Shown: piece after piece, positions 12,386-25,650 of the stretch
Layout of the letters: every line of letters starts with the position of its first letter
How positions within the stretch are numbered: position 1 is the first letter of the stretch
Assembly: GCA_014843695.1 (NCBI GenBank)
Contig: CM026387.1
Span: 76,200,013-76,264,012, forward strand
From: Archivesica marissinica
Lineage: Eukaryota > Mollusca > Bivalvia > Venerida > Vesicomyidae
Length of the DNA stretch: 64,000 nucleotides
Reading direction: 5' to 3'
Position numbers and translations under genes: made by a program
The notes under the pieces: model-generated
What the model was told of the DNA's origin: nothing
The model's database searches: none
The model's input: only the letters and a program-made list of their open reading frames with translations

Positions 12386-15385
12386 TAGGACATATTACAT
12401 GCACGGTAGGCTACGTGTATTGTGTTACCTGGTTCCATCCATATTACATGCACGGTAGGCTACGTGTAGTGTGTTACTTGCTTGTAACCATATTACATGC
12501 ACGGTAGGCTACGTGTATTGTGTTTTTGTTTGTATCCATATTACATGCAAGGTAGGCTACGTGTATTGTATTACTTGCTTGTATCCATATTACATGCACG
12601 GTAGGCTACGTGTGTTGTGTTACTTGCTTGTATGCATATTACATGCACGGTAGGCTACGTGTATTGTGGTACATGATTGTATACATATTGCATGCACAGT
12701 AGGCTACGTGTATTGTGGTACATGATTGTATACATATTACATGCACGGTAGGCTACGTGAATTGTGGTACATGATTGAATACATATTACATGCACGGTAG
12801 GCTACGTGTATTGTGGTACATGATTGTATCCATATTACATGCACTGTAAGCTACGTGTATTGTGTTACTTGCTTGTATCCATATTACATGTACGGTAGGC
12901 TACGTGTATTGTGTTACTTGCTTGTATCCATATTACATGCACGGTAGGCTACATGTATTGTGGTACATGATTGTATACATATTACATGCACTGTAAGCTA
13001 CGTGTATTGTGTTACTTGCTTGTATCCATATTTCATACACAGTAGGCTACGTGTATGGTGGTACATGATTGTATACATATTACATGCACGGTAAGCTACG
13101 TGTATTGTGTTACTTGCTTGTATCCATATTACATGCACAGTAGGCTACATGTATTGTGTTACTTGCTTTTATCCATATTATATGCACGGTAGGCTACGTG
13201 TATAGTGTTAACTGGTTGTATCCATATTACATGCACGGTAGGCTACGTGTATAGTGTTACCTGGTTGTATCCATATTACATGCACGGTAGGCTACGTGTA
13301 GTGTGTTACTTGCTTGTAACCATATTACATGCACGGTAGGCTACGTGTATTGTGTTTTTGCTTGTATCCATATTACATGCAAGGTAGGCTACGTGTATTG
13401 TATTACTTGCTTGTATCCATATTACATGCACGGTAGGCTACGTGTATTGTGGTACATGATTGTATATATATTATATGCACGGTAGGCTACGTGTATTGTG
13501 GTACATGATTGTATATATATTATATGCACGGTAGGCTACGTGTATTGTGGTACATGATTGTATACATATCACATGCATGGTATGTGTATTGTGGTACATG
13601 ATTGTATGCATATTACATGCACGGTAAGCTACGTGTATTGTGGTACATGATTGTATGCATATTACATGCACGGTAAGCTACGTGTATTGTGATACTTGCT
13701 TGTATCCATATTACATGCACGGTAGGCTACGTGTATTGTGGTACATGATTGTATGCATATTACATGCACGGTAGGCTACGTGTATTGTGGTACATGATTG
13801 TATGCATATTACATGCACGGTAAGCTACGTGTATTGTGATACTTGCTTGTATCCATATTACATGCACGGTAGGCTACGTGTATTGTGGTACATGATTGTA
13901 TGCATATTACATGCACGGTAGGCTACGTGTATTGTGGTACATGATTGTATGCATATTACATGCACGGTAAGCTACGTGTATTGTGATACTTGCTTGTATC
14001 CATATTACATGCACGGTAGGCTACGTGTATTGTGGTACATGATTGTATGCATATTACATGCACGGTAGGCTACGTGTATTGTATTACTTGCTTGTATCCA
14101 TATTACATGCACGGTAGGCTACGTGTATTGTATTACTTGCTTGTATCCATATTACATGCACGGTAGGCTACGTGTATTGTATTACTTGCTTGTATGCATA
14201 TTACATGCATGGTATGCTACGTGTATTGTGGTACATGATTGAATACACATTACATGTACGGTAAGCTACGTGTATTGTGGTACAATATTTATCCATATTA
14301 CATGCACGGTAAGCTACGTGTATTGTGTTACTTGCTTGTATCCATATTACATGCACGGTAGGCTACGTGTATTGCGTTACATGATTGTATTCATATTACA
14401 TGCACGGTAGGCTACGTGTATTGTGGTACATGTTTGTATCCATATTACATGCACGGTAGGCCACGCGTATTGTGGTACATGCTTGTATCCATATTACATG
14501 CACGGTAGGCTACGTGTATTGCTGTACATGATTGTATCCATATTACACACACGGTAGGCTACGTGTATTATGGTACATGCCTGTATACATATTACATGCA
14601 CGGTAGGCTACGTGTATAGTGTTACCTGGTTGTATACATATTACATGCACGGTAGGCTACGTGTATTATGGTACATGCCTGTATACATATTGCATGCACA
14701 GTAGGCTACGTGTATTATGGTACATGCCTGTATACATATTGCATGCACAGTAGGCTACGTGTATTATGGTACATGCCTGTATACATATTGCATGCACAGT
14801 AGGCTACGTGTATTATGGTACATGCCTGTATACATATTACATGCACGGTAGGCTACGTGTATTGTGGTACATGATTGTATGCATATTACATGCACGGTAG
14901 GCTACGTGTATTGTGGTACATGATTGTATGCATATTACATGCACGGTAGGCTACGTGTATTGTGGTACATGATTGTATGCATATTACATGCACGGTAGGC
15001 TACGTGTATTGTGGTACATGATTGTATGCATATTACATGCACGGTAGGCTACGTGTATTGTGGTACATGATTGTATGCATATTACATGCACGGTAGGCTA
15101 CGTGTATTGTGGTACATGATTGTATGCATATTACATGCACGGTAGGCTACGTGTATTGTGGTACATGATTGTATGCATATTACATGCACGGTAGGCTACG
15201 TGTATTGTGGTACATGATTGTATGCATATTACATGCACGGTAGGCTACGTGTATTGTGGTACATGATTGTATGCATATTACATGCACGGTAGGCTACGTG
15301 TATTGCGTTACATGATTGTATACATGTTACATGCACGGTAGTCTACGTGTATTGTGGTACATGATTGTATGCATATTACATGCAC
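12386..15385. repeat. 49-bp satellite, about 61 copies
   Basis: The unit contains catattacatgcacggtagg, ctacgtgtattgtggtacat and gattgtatg. Two sub-types (ttacttgcttgtatc and gtacatgattgtatg) alternate. The last units, about 14860-15300, are nearly identical to one another, which marks the most recent amplification. Confidence 0.96.
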
Positions 15386-16035
15386 TGTACGTGCACTGTG
15401 ATACATGATTTGATCCACGGTACGTGCATTGTGATACATGATTTGAACAACGGTACGTGCATTGTGATACATGATTTGATCAATGGTACGTGCATTGTGA
15501 TACATGATTTGATCAATGGTACGTGCATTGTGATACATGATTAGATCAATGGTACGTGCATTGTGATACATGATTAGATCAATGGTACGTGCATTGTGAT
15601 ACATGATTTGATCAATGGTACGTGCATTGTGATACATGATTTGATCAATGGTACGTGCATTGTGATACATGATTTGATCAATGGTACGTGCATTGTGATA
15701 CATGATTTGATCAATGGTACGTGCATTGTGATACATGATTAGATCAATGGTACGTGCATTGTGATACATGATTTGATCAATGGTACGTGCATTGTGATAC
15801 ATGATTAGATCAATGGTACGTGCATTGTGATACATGATTTGATCAATGGTACGTGCATTGTGATACATGATTAGATCAATGGTACGTGCATTGTGATACA
15901 TGATTAGATCAATGGTACGTGCATTGTGATACATGATTAGATCAATGGTACGTGCATTGTGATACATGATTTGATCAATGGTACGTGCATTGTGATACAT
16001 GATTAGATCAATGGTACGTGCACTGTGATACACGA
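15386..16035. repeat. 33-bp satellite, about 20 copies
   Basis: The unit is tacgtgcattgtgatacatg plus att(t/a)gatcaatgg. It matches part of the adjacent 49-mer (tacgtgtattgtggtacatgatt) with the remainder lost, so it is probably a deletion derivative. Since 33 is a multiple of 3, the minus strand shows a 241-codon artefact frame with an 11-residue period. Confidence 0.95.
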
Positions 16036-17301
16036 TACTACTACATTATGTAGCGCAGACCCAGTTCACACAGTTGCCTCACTATTGATGAACTTCCAGC
16101 CCGTCTAATATATACTTAAATCAACCGGGATATTCCAGCATTATATCATTGTCATTGAAAACAATTGAAAGTTAACAAATTGAGGACAGCAACGTTAGAA
16201 GACATAGCCAGAATATCGCGCGCCGCTTTTCAAACGTCGATATATTGATCGACTGGGGCACACATGTTTCCTAAGTTAGCTTTCCGTAGTGCGAGGGCTG
16301 TTAGTTTGATCACATCGAGTATTATGGTCGAGATCTCACAGGGAAGTGCTAGTGAAATTTGTCTTCTGGATAAATAGATAATCCACGGACTAAGTGATGC
16401 GTTATACGTACGATGTGTGACCTGGTTAATAAGTGTATACGTATATATGATAAACGTGTTAGATTTATGCAAGGTTATGACGCCAGTCTACAGTGTATCT
16501 CGTACTAGTTGAAGGTAGCAAATTAGCCGAAATAAAAAGGAAAGAAATTGTATGGAAATTAAACAGTCAATATTATGCGGGACAAATTGCTTTGTGGAAT
16601 ACAAAAGAACAAGCTTCAAAGCGACCGGCTATGTGATACATGGATCTTACATTGATAACAAAGATCAGACGTTTATTCACAAGCTCATCTACTCTGTGTG
16701 TTGAGGTCTTATAGAAATATAAACAAACTAATATTACGGATAAACGATATTATACAAAAAAGATGGTTATTAAATAATTTCGCGTTATATACACTATCAT
16801 AATCAAGAACAACGTAACATCCAGATAATAAAATACATATCTTAAGAAATCGCAATACTATATTTACTATGAGAAACCGGTATAAGACTAGCGGGCTGTT
16901 TTATTACACTTCTTATATTAAGAGAAATAATAAATATTGTAAAACTGATCAAGGTAGGCAGTGATGAGTGAGTTGTTGCATACATTTAATAGTCAATTAT
17001 CTCAGTGTATGTGGAGTATGTTTTCACTGTGCTTGGAGTAACGGATGGAATATCGGTAAGTTAAAAATAATGTTAGTCCCTAGTTCATTAAATATTTACC
17101 TCTGGCATAGAAGAGTGTTTCTTAATGACCGCGAGTCGAATAAAAGTCGCCGTACTTTATGGTGTTTTATTTTTTAATGAGATTTCCTGTATCAGAAAGT
17201 AGATCAATGTATGGTCTGCGCACAAGTTTGACACCTGCGCTTCTCATGAGCATAGTACGTTACTTGTATGTGTCACGATATCATTGTTGCCAGTTGGTAC
17301 T
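16036..17301. other. Spacer of 1.3 kb, nothing recognised
   Basis: Unique AT-rich sequence between two satellites. No frame above 80 codons and no mobile-element signature was found. Confidence 0.6.
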
Positions 17302-19966
17302 GCATGGGGTGCAAGCAATATCATAGGATGCAAGCAATAGTATAGGGTGCAAGCAATATCATAGGGTGCAAGCAATATCATAGGATGCAAGTAATAGCAT
17401 AGGGTGCAAGCAATATCATAGGGTGCAAACAATATCATAGGGTGCAAGCAATATCATAGGATGCAAGCAATATCATAGGGTGCAAGCAATATCATAGGAT
17501 GCAAGCAATATCATAGGGTGCAAGCAATATCATAGGGTGCAAGCAATATCATAGGATGCAAGTAATAGCATAGGATGCAAGCAATATCATAGGGTGCAAG
17601 CAATATCATAGGGTGCAAGCAATATCATAGGATGCAAGCAATATCATAGGGTGCAAGCAATATCATAGGATGCAAGCAATATCATAGGGTGCAAGCAATA
17701 TCATAGGGTGCAAGCAATATCATAGGGTGCAAGCAATATCATATGGCAATATCATAGGGTGCAAGCAATATCATAGGATGCAAGCAATATCATAGGATGC
17801 AAGCAATATCATAGGGTGCAAGCAATATCATAGGGTGCAAGCACTATCATAGGGTGCAAGCAATATCATAGGATGCAAGCAATATCATAGGGTGCAAGCA
17901 ATATCATATGGCAATATCATAGGGTGCAAGCAATATCATAGGGTGCAAGCAATATCATAGGGTGCAAGCAATATCATATGGCAATATCATAGAGTGCAAG
18001 CAATATCATATGGCAATATCATAGGGTGCAAACAATATCATAGGGTGCAAGCATTATCATAGAGTGCAAGCATTATCATAGGGTGCAAGCATTATCATAG
18101 GGTGCAAGCATTATCATAGGGTGCAAGCAATATCATAGGGTGCAAGCAATATCATATGGCAATATCATAGGGTGCAAGCATTATCATAGGGTGCAGGCAA
18201 TATCATAGGGTACAAGCAATATCATAGGGTGCAAGCATTATCATAGGGTGCAAGCATTATCATAGGGTGCAAGCAATATCATATGGCAATATCATAGGGT
18301 GCAAGCATTATCATAGGGTGCAAGCATTATCATAGGGTGCAAGCATTATCATAGGGTGCAAGCATTATCATAGGGTGCAAGCACTATCATATGGCAATAT
18401 CATAGGGTGCAAGCATTATCATAGGGTGCAAGCATTATCATAGGGTGCAAGCAATATCATAGGGTGCAAGCAATATCATAGGGTGCAATCAATATCATAG
18501 GGTGCAAGCAATATCATATGGCAATATCATAGGGTGCAAGCATTATCATAGGGTGCAAGCATTATCATAGGGTGCAAGCAATATCATAGGGTGCAAGCAA
18601 TATCATAGGGTGCAATCAATATCATAGGGTGCAAGCAATATCATATGGCAATATCATAGGGTGCAAGCAATATCATAGGGTGCAAGCAATATCATATGGC
18701 ATTATCATAGGGTGCAAGCATTATCATAGGGTGCAAGCAATATCATAGGGTGCAAGCAATATCATAGGATGCAAGCAATATCATAGGGTGCAAGCAATAG
18801 CATAGGGTGCAGGCAATATCATAGGGTACAGGCACTATCATAGGGTGCAGGCAATATCATAGGGTGCAAGCAATAGGGTGCAAGCAATATCATAGGGTGC
18901 AAGCAATATCATAGGGTGCAAGCAATATCATAGGGTGCAAGCAATATCATAGGGTGCAAGCAATAGCATAGGGTGCAGGCAATAGCATAGGGTGCAAGCA
19001 ATAGCATAGGGTGCAAGCAATATCATAGGGTGCAAGCAATAGCATAGGGTGCAAGCAATAGCATAGGGTGCAAGCAATAGCATAGGGTGCAAGCAATATC
19101 ATAGGGTGCAAGCAATAGCATAGGGTGCAAGCAATAGCATAGGGTGCAAGCAATATCATAGGGTACAGGCACTATCATAGGGTGCAAGCAATATCATAGG
19201 GTGCAAGCAATATCATAGGGTGCAAGCAATATCATAGGGTGCAAGCAATATCATAGGGTGCAAGCAATATCATAGGGTGCAAGCAATAGCATAGGGTGCA
19301 AGCAATATCATAGGGTGCAAGCAATAGCATAGGGTGCAAGCAATAGCATAGGGTGCAAGCAATAGCATAGGGTGCAAGCAATATCATAGGGTGCAAGCAA
19401 TAGCATAGGGTGCAAGCAATAGCATAGGGTGCAAGCAATAGCATAGGGTGCAAGCAATATCATAGGGTACAGGCACTATCATAGGGTGCAAGCAATATCA
19501 TAGGGTGCAAGCAATAGCATAGGGTGCAAGCAATAGCATAGGGTGCAGGAAATATCATAGGGTACAGGCACTATCATAGGGTGCAAGCAATATCATAGGG
19601 TGCAAGCAATATCATAGGGTGCAAGCAATATCATAGGGTGCAAGCAATATCATAGGGTGCAAGCAATATCATAGGGTGCAAGCAATATCATAGGGTGCAA
19701 GCAATAGCATAGGGTGCAAGCAATAGCATAGGGTGCAAGCAATAGCATAGGGTGCAAGCAATAGCATAGGGTGCAAGCAATAGCATAGGGTGCAAGCAAT
19801 ATCATAGGGTGCAAGCAATAGCATAGGGTGCAAGCAATAGCATAGGGTGCAAGCAATATCATAGGGTGCAAGCAATATCATAGGGTGCAGGCAATATCAT
19901 AGGGTGCAGGCAATAGCATAGGGTGCAAGCAATAGCATAGGGTGCAAGCAATAGTATAGGATGCAG
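17302..19966. repeat. 19-bp satellite, about 140 copies
   Basis: The unit is gtgcaagcaatatcatagg. Sub-variants are ggatgcaag, atagcatag, attatcat and a shortened atatggcaatatcat junction that recurs at irregular intervals between 17740 and 18700. From 18950 onward atagcat units dominate in near-identical blocks. Minus-strand frames of about 70 codons are artefacts. Confidence 0.96.
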
Positions 19967-20422
19967 GGGATACTTCTTTACGAACAGTAAACAGTTGTAC
20001 CGTGTGCTTACATGAATATCCGCATGTATGCGGTGCTACACTATTTTCTATTAGTCGGTCCAATGAACAATGTAGTTTATTGTTTATGTTTGGCACATCA
20101 GTCTTCAGAACTATCTCATTACAAAAACATACTATTACAAGTAAGTACCATATATTCTAAACATTTCTCCCATTTAATTCCCGGGGCTCTACGTGCTCTC
20201 AGGCATTCATCAGAATATTTTCATAACAGCCAAAAGTGCAGTAACCTTTGGAGAATAGTTTGTAGTGAATCTAATGTCAGTTACATGTAATATATATATA
20301 TCCGCCATATTGTTGAAGTAGGCGAAGGTACCAACAGCAGTGGTAACACGAGTAGCTAAGGAAAACATTTGCATTGAACATAATATAAATATGTGCATGA
20401 AAGTAATAAGAAATTAGAGATA
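19967..20422. other. Spacer, nothing recognised
   Basis: Unique sequence. A 92-codon frame at 20012-20290 lacks any recognisable domain. Confidence 0.55.
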
Positions 20423-20798
20423 TTTCTAATTTTCTATTATCTCCCTTGGCAAATAAATTTTGATTTATCCCAAAATGTAAATAGGTAATTTTAGTTGGAA
20501 TCCTTTGTTTTTATTGTTGTTACCTAACCAGATGTTGCGGTATGATAACTGAATTTATCATAATCGTGTTAATTTACTGATAACATTGTTTTACAAATAA
20601 GTACCCATTGTATATATTGTAGGATATATGTCGATATATAATAATTTAATAATCATAAGAAGCACTAGTGGAATAAAATTGCCAGCAGGTTGTGCAAAAA
20701 AGAAACAACGATAAAAACAGAGGAAGACAATTAATAGATCCTATCTACTGTTAGAGAGTATTCAGGGGCAGTAACTCACTGATGTATCTCATTGATAT
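20423..20798 (-). repeat. Dispersed repeat of unknown class, copy 2 (inverted)
   Basis: This is the reverse-complement counterpart of 7832-8201. The homology runs from attttctattatctccc to the gagtattcaggggcagta end and slightly beyond. Confidence 0.8.
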
Positions 20799-21104
20799 GA
20801 TGATCAACCTGTGAACAGGAAGGTCAACTGAAGTATAAAGTTCTAAGTATTCTAGAAATGCAATAACTCACGCATCTGTTTTGTGCATACGGCTATACAG
20901 CGTTCAATAAGAAAGTGTACATTGCAGCACTGTTTCACTGACTGCAGCGATAGCCGTCATACCAGATATATCGAAACATAATCACCAGCATGCCAGTCCA
21001 TCATACACACGTCACTGAGTATAGACAACCGTAACAGCAATGCCACACCCTCCATCTTCATTCACAAAGGAGGTGGAACAAAGCACGTGTTTTAGTTTAG
21101 AACA
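20799..21104. other. Spacer, nothing recognised
   Basis: Unique sequence with no supported feature. Confidence 0.55.
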
Positions 21105-21572
21105 CAGTATGTGTAGAACAATGTATATATAGAACACGGTATATGTAGAACACGCTATGTGTAGAACACGAGCACGCTATGTGTAGAACACGATATGTGT
21201 AAAACATGGCACGTATAGAACACGCTATGTGTAGAACATGAGCACGCTATGTGTAGAACACAGTATGTGTAGAATACGGTATGTGTAGAACACCGTTTGT
21301 GTAGAACACGGTATGTGTAGAACACAACATGTGTAGAACACGGTATGTGTATAAATAGCTATATGTAGAACACACTATGTGTAGAACACGGTATGTGTAG
21401 AACACGCTATGTGTAGAACACGCTATGTGTAGAATACGATATGTGTAGAATACGATATGTGTAGAACACGGTATGTGTAGAACACGGTATATGTAGAACA
21501 TGGTATGTGTAGCACACGATATGTGTAGAACTCGGTAGGTGCAGAACACGGTATGTGTAGAACACGGTATGT
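21105..21572. repeat. 16-bp minisatellite, about 28 copies
   Basis: The unit is gtagaacacggtatgt with frequent variants (gctatgt, gatatgt, aatacg). A duplicated gagcacgctatgtgtag stretch occurs at 21170 and 21240. Confidence 0.93.
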
Positions 21573-22312
21573 GTTCCAATGCAAAGCATGTGAAGTGTAC
21601 TGTTTTGGCGGTGTGTTAATGTATGGATACACGTAAGACGTTTTAGTTTAAAATATGCAAATAGCAAAACATGTCACGTGTATTTGACGATTTTTAAAAG
21701 TGTAACAGAAAAAGTGTTTTCAACCTACACACTTTAGGAACATCACCATTACAGTTATATACTGCACTAAGTCTATATAACAAAATATATACGATTTATA
21801 ATAACGTTTACTACAACTAATGCTGATGAACATAATGTTTCTATACGTTCTCGGCTTTCATCTATTTTAACATATCGGAGCGGATACGGAAGTCGATGAA
21901 GTAAAACCGGAAGTTGAAGCTTATATGTATATATTGTCCAAAGCCATTGCGAGATATAGCTAATATATCCAGAAACGGGAGCAAACTCCCTTTCCATCAG
22001 TTTCGTATTTTTCTAGAACAATGTAATACTGTATAGCTCAATATAACTGTTCGAGGAGTTTTCTATTGGCGATGTCCTAAATTGGCTAAATCAATGTCAT
22101 GCCACTGTTGTACTAAGAGTAGCCACACTGTGGCACTAAGTTACCTCCCCTGACGTTCCATTCATCAAGAATGTTAATGCCGTGATAATAACGTTCACAT
22201 GCTGCACTACATTAAGAGTTGCCTTCAGTGGGTGCACATTTGCTTCAAGTTTAATGATCCCAGTGCGTATCAGAGTGACGGGTTTGAGTGTAATTAGTTT
22301 ACGTTATTTATA
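21573..22312. other. Spacer of 0.7 kb, nothing recognised
   Basis: Unique sequence. Short frames show no known motif. Confidence 0.55.
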
Positions 22313-23090
22313 TTTCTCCTACATAGCATGATACATCTAAATAGTTCATGTGCTAACCACATCGTCATGCTCTCTCCTGCATAGCATGATACATCTAAAT
22401 AGTTAATGTGCTAACCACGTCGTCATGCTCTCTCCTACATAGCATGATACATCTAAATAGTTCATGTGCTAACCACGTCGCCATGCTCTCTCCTGCATAG
22501 CATGATACATCTAAATAGTTAATGTGCTAACCACGCCACCATGTTATGAACTACTAGTATTTAGATGTATCATGCTATGTAGGAGAGAGCATGGCGACAT
22601 GGTTAGCACATTAACTATTTAGATGCATCATGCTATGTAGGAGAGAGCATGACGACGTGGTTAGCACATGAACTACTAGTATTTAGATGTATCATGCTAT
22701 GTAGGAGAGAGCATAGAGGCGTGGCTAGCACATTAACTATTTAGATGCATCATGCTATGTAGGAGAGAGCATGGAGGCGTGGTTAGCACATGGACTATTT
22801 AGATGCATCATGCTATGTAGGAGAGAGCATGACGACGTGGTTAGCACATTAACTATTTAGATGTATCATGCTATGTAGGAGAGAGCATGACGACGTGGTT
22901 AGCACATGATCTACTAGTATTTAGATGTATCATGCTATGTAGGAGAGAGCATGACGACGTGGTTAGCACATTAACTATTTAGATGCATCATGCTATGTAG
23001 GAGAGAGCATGACGACGTGGTTAGCACATTAACTATTTAGATGCATCATGCTATGTAGGAGAGAGCATGACGACGTAGTTAGCACATTAA
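22313..23090. repeat. 58-bp tandem repeat with an orientation switch
   Basis: About four copies read tagcatgatacatctaaata, then gctaaccacgtcgtcatgc and tctcctaca (22313-22545, 58-bp steps at 22323, 22381, 22439 and 22497). From about 22553 the same unit continues in reverse complement for about nine copies (tgtaggagagagcatg, gtggttagcacat). Some inverted copies carry an extra ctactagt insertion. The single strand could fold into a hairpin of more than 200 bp. Confidence 0.94.
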
Positions 23091-23341
23091 TGCAATGTTC
23101 AATTATTCCCAATCAAAATACATGCTAGTGTACAATACTGACATTAGGTATATATAGCATGTACCACTGCCAGTGCAGATTGAGGGAGACACTTTGTGCT
23201 TGGGTTTTTATTACCACGCACTTGTGGGTATATCTTCACGAGGCCTGTAGCGGGTTTTAATGTGCTGTACTAGTCTCCGCAATTATAATATATTAATAGA
23301 TGGCTATGTCTGTTCATGTATTAATAGATGTCTATGTCTGT

Positions 23342-24232
23342 TCATGGCCTAATATGTCCCGACATAGTATATGTGTCATGTAGACCTGGGTTTATGTCCC
23401 GATAGAGTATATGTGCCATGTAGACCTGGGTCTATGTCCCGATAGAGTATATGTGTCATGTAGACCTGGGTTTATGTCCCGATAGAGTATATGTGTCATG
23501 TAGACCTGGGTTTATGTCCCGATAGAGTATATGTGTCATGTAGACCTGGGTCTATGTCCCTATAGAGTATATGTGTCATGTAGACCTGGGTCTATGTCCC
23601 GATAGAGTATATGTGTCATGTAGACCTGGGTCTATGTCCTGATAGAGTATATGTGTCATGTAGACCTGGGTCTATGTCCCGACATAGTATATGTGTCATG
23701 TAGACTTGGGTCTATGTCCCGGTAGAGTATATGTGTCATGTAGACCTGGGTCTATGTCCCGACAGAGTATATGTGTCATGTAGACCTGGGCCTATGTCCC
23801 GATAGAGTATATGTGTCATGTAGACCTGGGTATATGTCCCGATAGAGTATATGTGCCATGTAGACCTGGGTCTATGTCCCGATAGAGTATATGTGTCATG
23901 TAGACCTGGGCCTATGTCCCGATAGAGTATATGTGTCATGTAGACCTGGGTCTATGTCCCGATATAGTATATGTGTCATGTAGACCTGGGCCTATGTCCC
24001 GATAGAGTATATGTGTCATGTAGACCTGGGTCTATGTCCCGATAGAGTATATGTGTCATGTAGACCTGGGCCTATGTCCCGACAGAGTATATGTGTCATG
24101 TAGACCTGGGCCTATGTCCCGACAGAGTATATGTGTCATGTAGACCTGGGCCTATGTCCCGATAGAGTATATGTGTCATGTAGACCTGGGTCTATGTCCC
24201 GATATAGTGTATGTGTCATGTAGACCTGGGCC
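23342..24232. repeat. 40-bp minisatellite, about 22 copies
   Basis: The unit is gatagagtatatgtgtcatg plus tagacctgggtctatgtccc, with few variants (tctatg/cctatg/tttatg, gatagag/gacagag/gatatag). A 67-codon minus-strand frame is an artefact. Confidence 0.96.
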
Positions 24233-24637
24233 GAATGATACATGTATAACTCTATACATAAGTAACACGCACACGTTTCGTATATATCAAAGTTTGTTTA
24301 GAATACATACAGTTGTATAAAATACGGATTATGCCAATATTATTAATATTTATAACATTCCGAAACGTGAACCATTTATTGATGCACCTAGTGAACCGCA
24401 CACTGGCATTGCCATGACAGCGGTCAAAAAATAAATCAAACTGTATTTAGGACACGCACATTCTAGAATGCTCAAAATCATATATGGTAATGATTTTATA
24501 TATTAGGTAATGATTTTCGGGGGAAAGTTTGGCAGGCATCGAATGGATAAAGCGATATGTATACGTCAAGTTCTTAAACATGAGCGGATATATCAGAGGC
24601 TGGTTATGCAGTACACTAGCATTATATATATAGATAC
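24233..24637. other. Spacer, nothing recognised
   Basis: Unique AT-rich sequence between the 40-bp array and the SINE cluster. Confidence 0.55.
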
Positions 24638-25170
24638 CGCATCCGTGACCGAGTGGTCGAATGTTCGAACCTGGTTAGGGGATCATTCTGATATGACCGG
24701 TTTGTTTGTTGGTTGTATTTATCGTCGCTACCGGTTGCCCATATGAGCGACGCCTCCTGAAGAGATTAGTTATTTTAGATTTTGGAGGATAGTGCATGAT
24801 ACAGACAGAGACCAATTCCAGAATCTCCTCTGGTTCTTTTACGTGCACGGTGCAAAGCACCGACACGAGACCTCGGTTTAACGTCCCATCTGAAAGACTG
24901 TTAATTTTATTAGGGTCAGACGGGGGATCGAACCTGCGATCCCTGGATTACCAGTCCAGCGTGTTACCACTAAGCTATAGATCCGTCTGTATATTACCGG
25001 TTGGTGATTCAGCTAGTTAAATAATGGTTACTGATTGCCTATCAGACTGGTGCCTGGTCTGCAAGGATAAGATGGAGAATTACTGATGTGTATAAGAGGT
25101 ATCTTAAACATCAGAAATGGTTGACCATTTCAATAGAGGTGACACTATAATAAACAAACACTTGACTTTA
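24638..25170 (+). mobile_element. Old SINE family E copy, split by a family A SINE
   Basis: A diverged tRNA-like head at 24640-24690 has box A-like tgaccgagtgg and box B-like gttcgaacc. Its family body, with catcagaaatggttgacc and gtgacactataataaacaaa, resumes after 25003 and matches 4610-4680 on the minus strand. A family A SINE lies between the two parts. Joining them as one element is an inference. Confidence 0.6.
24703..24990 (-). mobile_element. tRNA-derived SINE, family A, with TSD
   Basis: A full-length minus-strand copy with its tRNA-like head at 24917-24989 and the gcgacgataaata tail at the low-coordinate end. It is flanked by atatgaccggtt (24691-24702) and atattaccggtt (24991-25002), an 11/12 match that I read as the TSD. 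It interrupts an older SINE. Confidence 0.9.
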
Positions 25171-25196
25171 TATATAATATGATGTACAGTTTCCGG

Positions 25197-25400
25197 AGCA
25201 GGGCTTGGGTAGCTCAAATACTTAGTAGAGCGACTGCCCAATCTAATTATGTGTGGGAACAAGCATGTACGCTCACGTGTAGTGGTGAGCTCATGCGTGC
25301 GTGTTTGAGTGCACTATTGTGCGTTTGTAATGAGATTCAATTTTGTTTTAAATAAATATTGTTGTACCATTGACGTACATGCTTGTTCCCGTTAACCTTT
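25197..25400. repeat. tRNA-like fragment and 17-bp inverted repeat
   Basis: The segment gggtagctcaaatac and tagtagagcgactgccc resembles a decayed tRNA head, with no good box B. Downstream, gggaacaagcatgtacg (about 25256-25272) is perfectly inverted as cgtacatgcttgttccc (about 25374-25390). These could be the ends of an unrecognised miniature element. Confidence 0.5.
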
Positions 25401-25650
25401 TCAACACTACAGACATGACGAGCCGTCTCATCAGGTTCTGCACTTGTTGCCAATAATATTACTATTGTTCAACAAAATTACCCATTTTGATAAATGAACT
25501 GTTCCAAATGTATTTTTCTTAATAATTTATTGATCTAAAAATGGCATGCACCAGTCCATGTCAGTTACTTGGTGTTGAATGCGTAAATGTGCATGTAAGC
25601 TGCATATCTATATTCCAGTGTGATAAAAACATCATGTTACCTCTCTACAT

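Noticed and set aside
12386..16035. CRISPR-like array
   Set aside because: Repeats are contiguous with no unique spacers and this is eukaryotic DNA; it is a satellite.
25370..25450. Possible hammerhead ribozyme on the minus strand (ctgatgag followed by gacggctcgtc)
   Set aside because: The expected GAAA does not directly follow stem II; it lies 14 nt further on, and no matching cleavage-site helices are evident.
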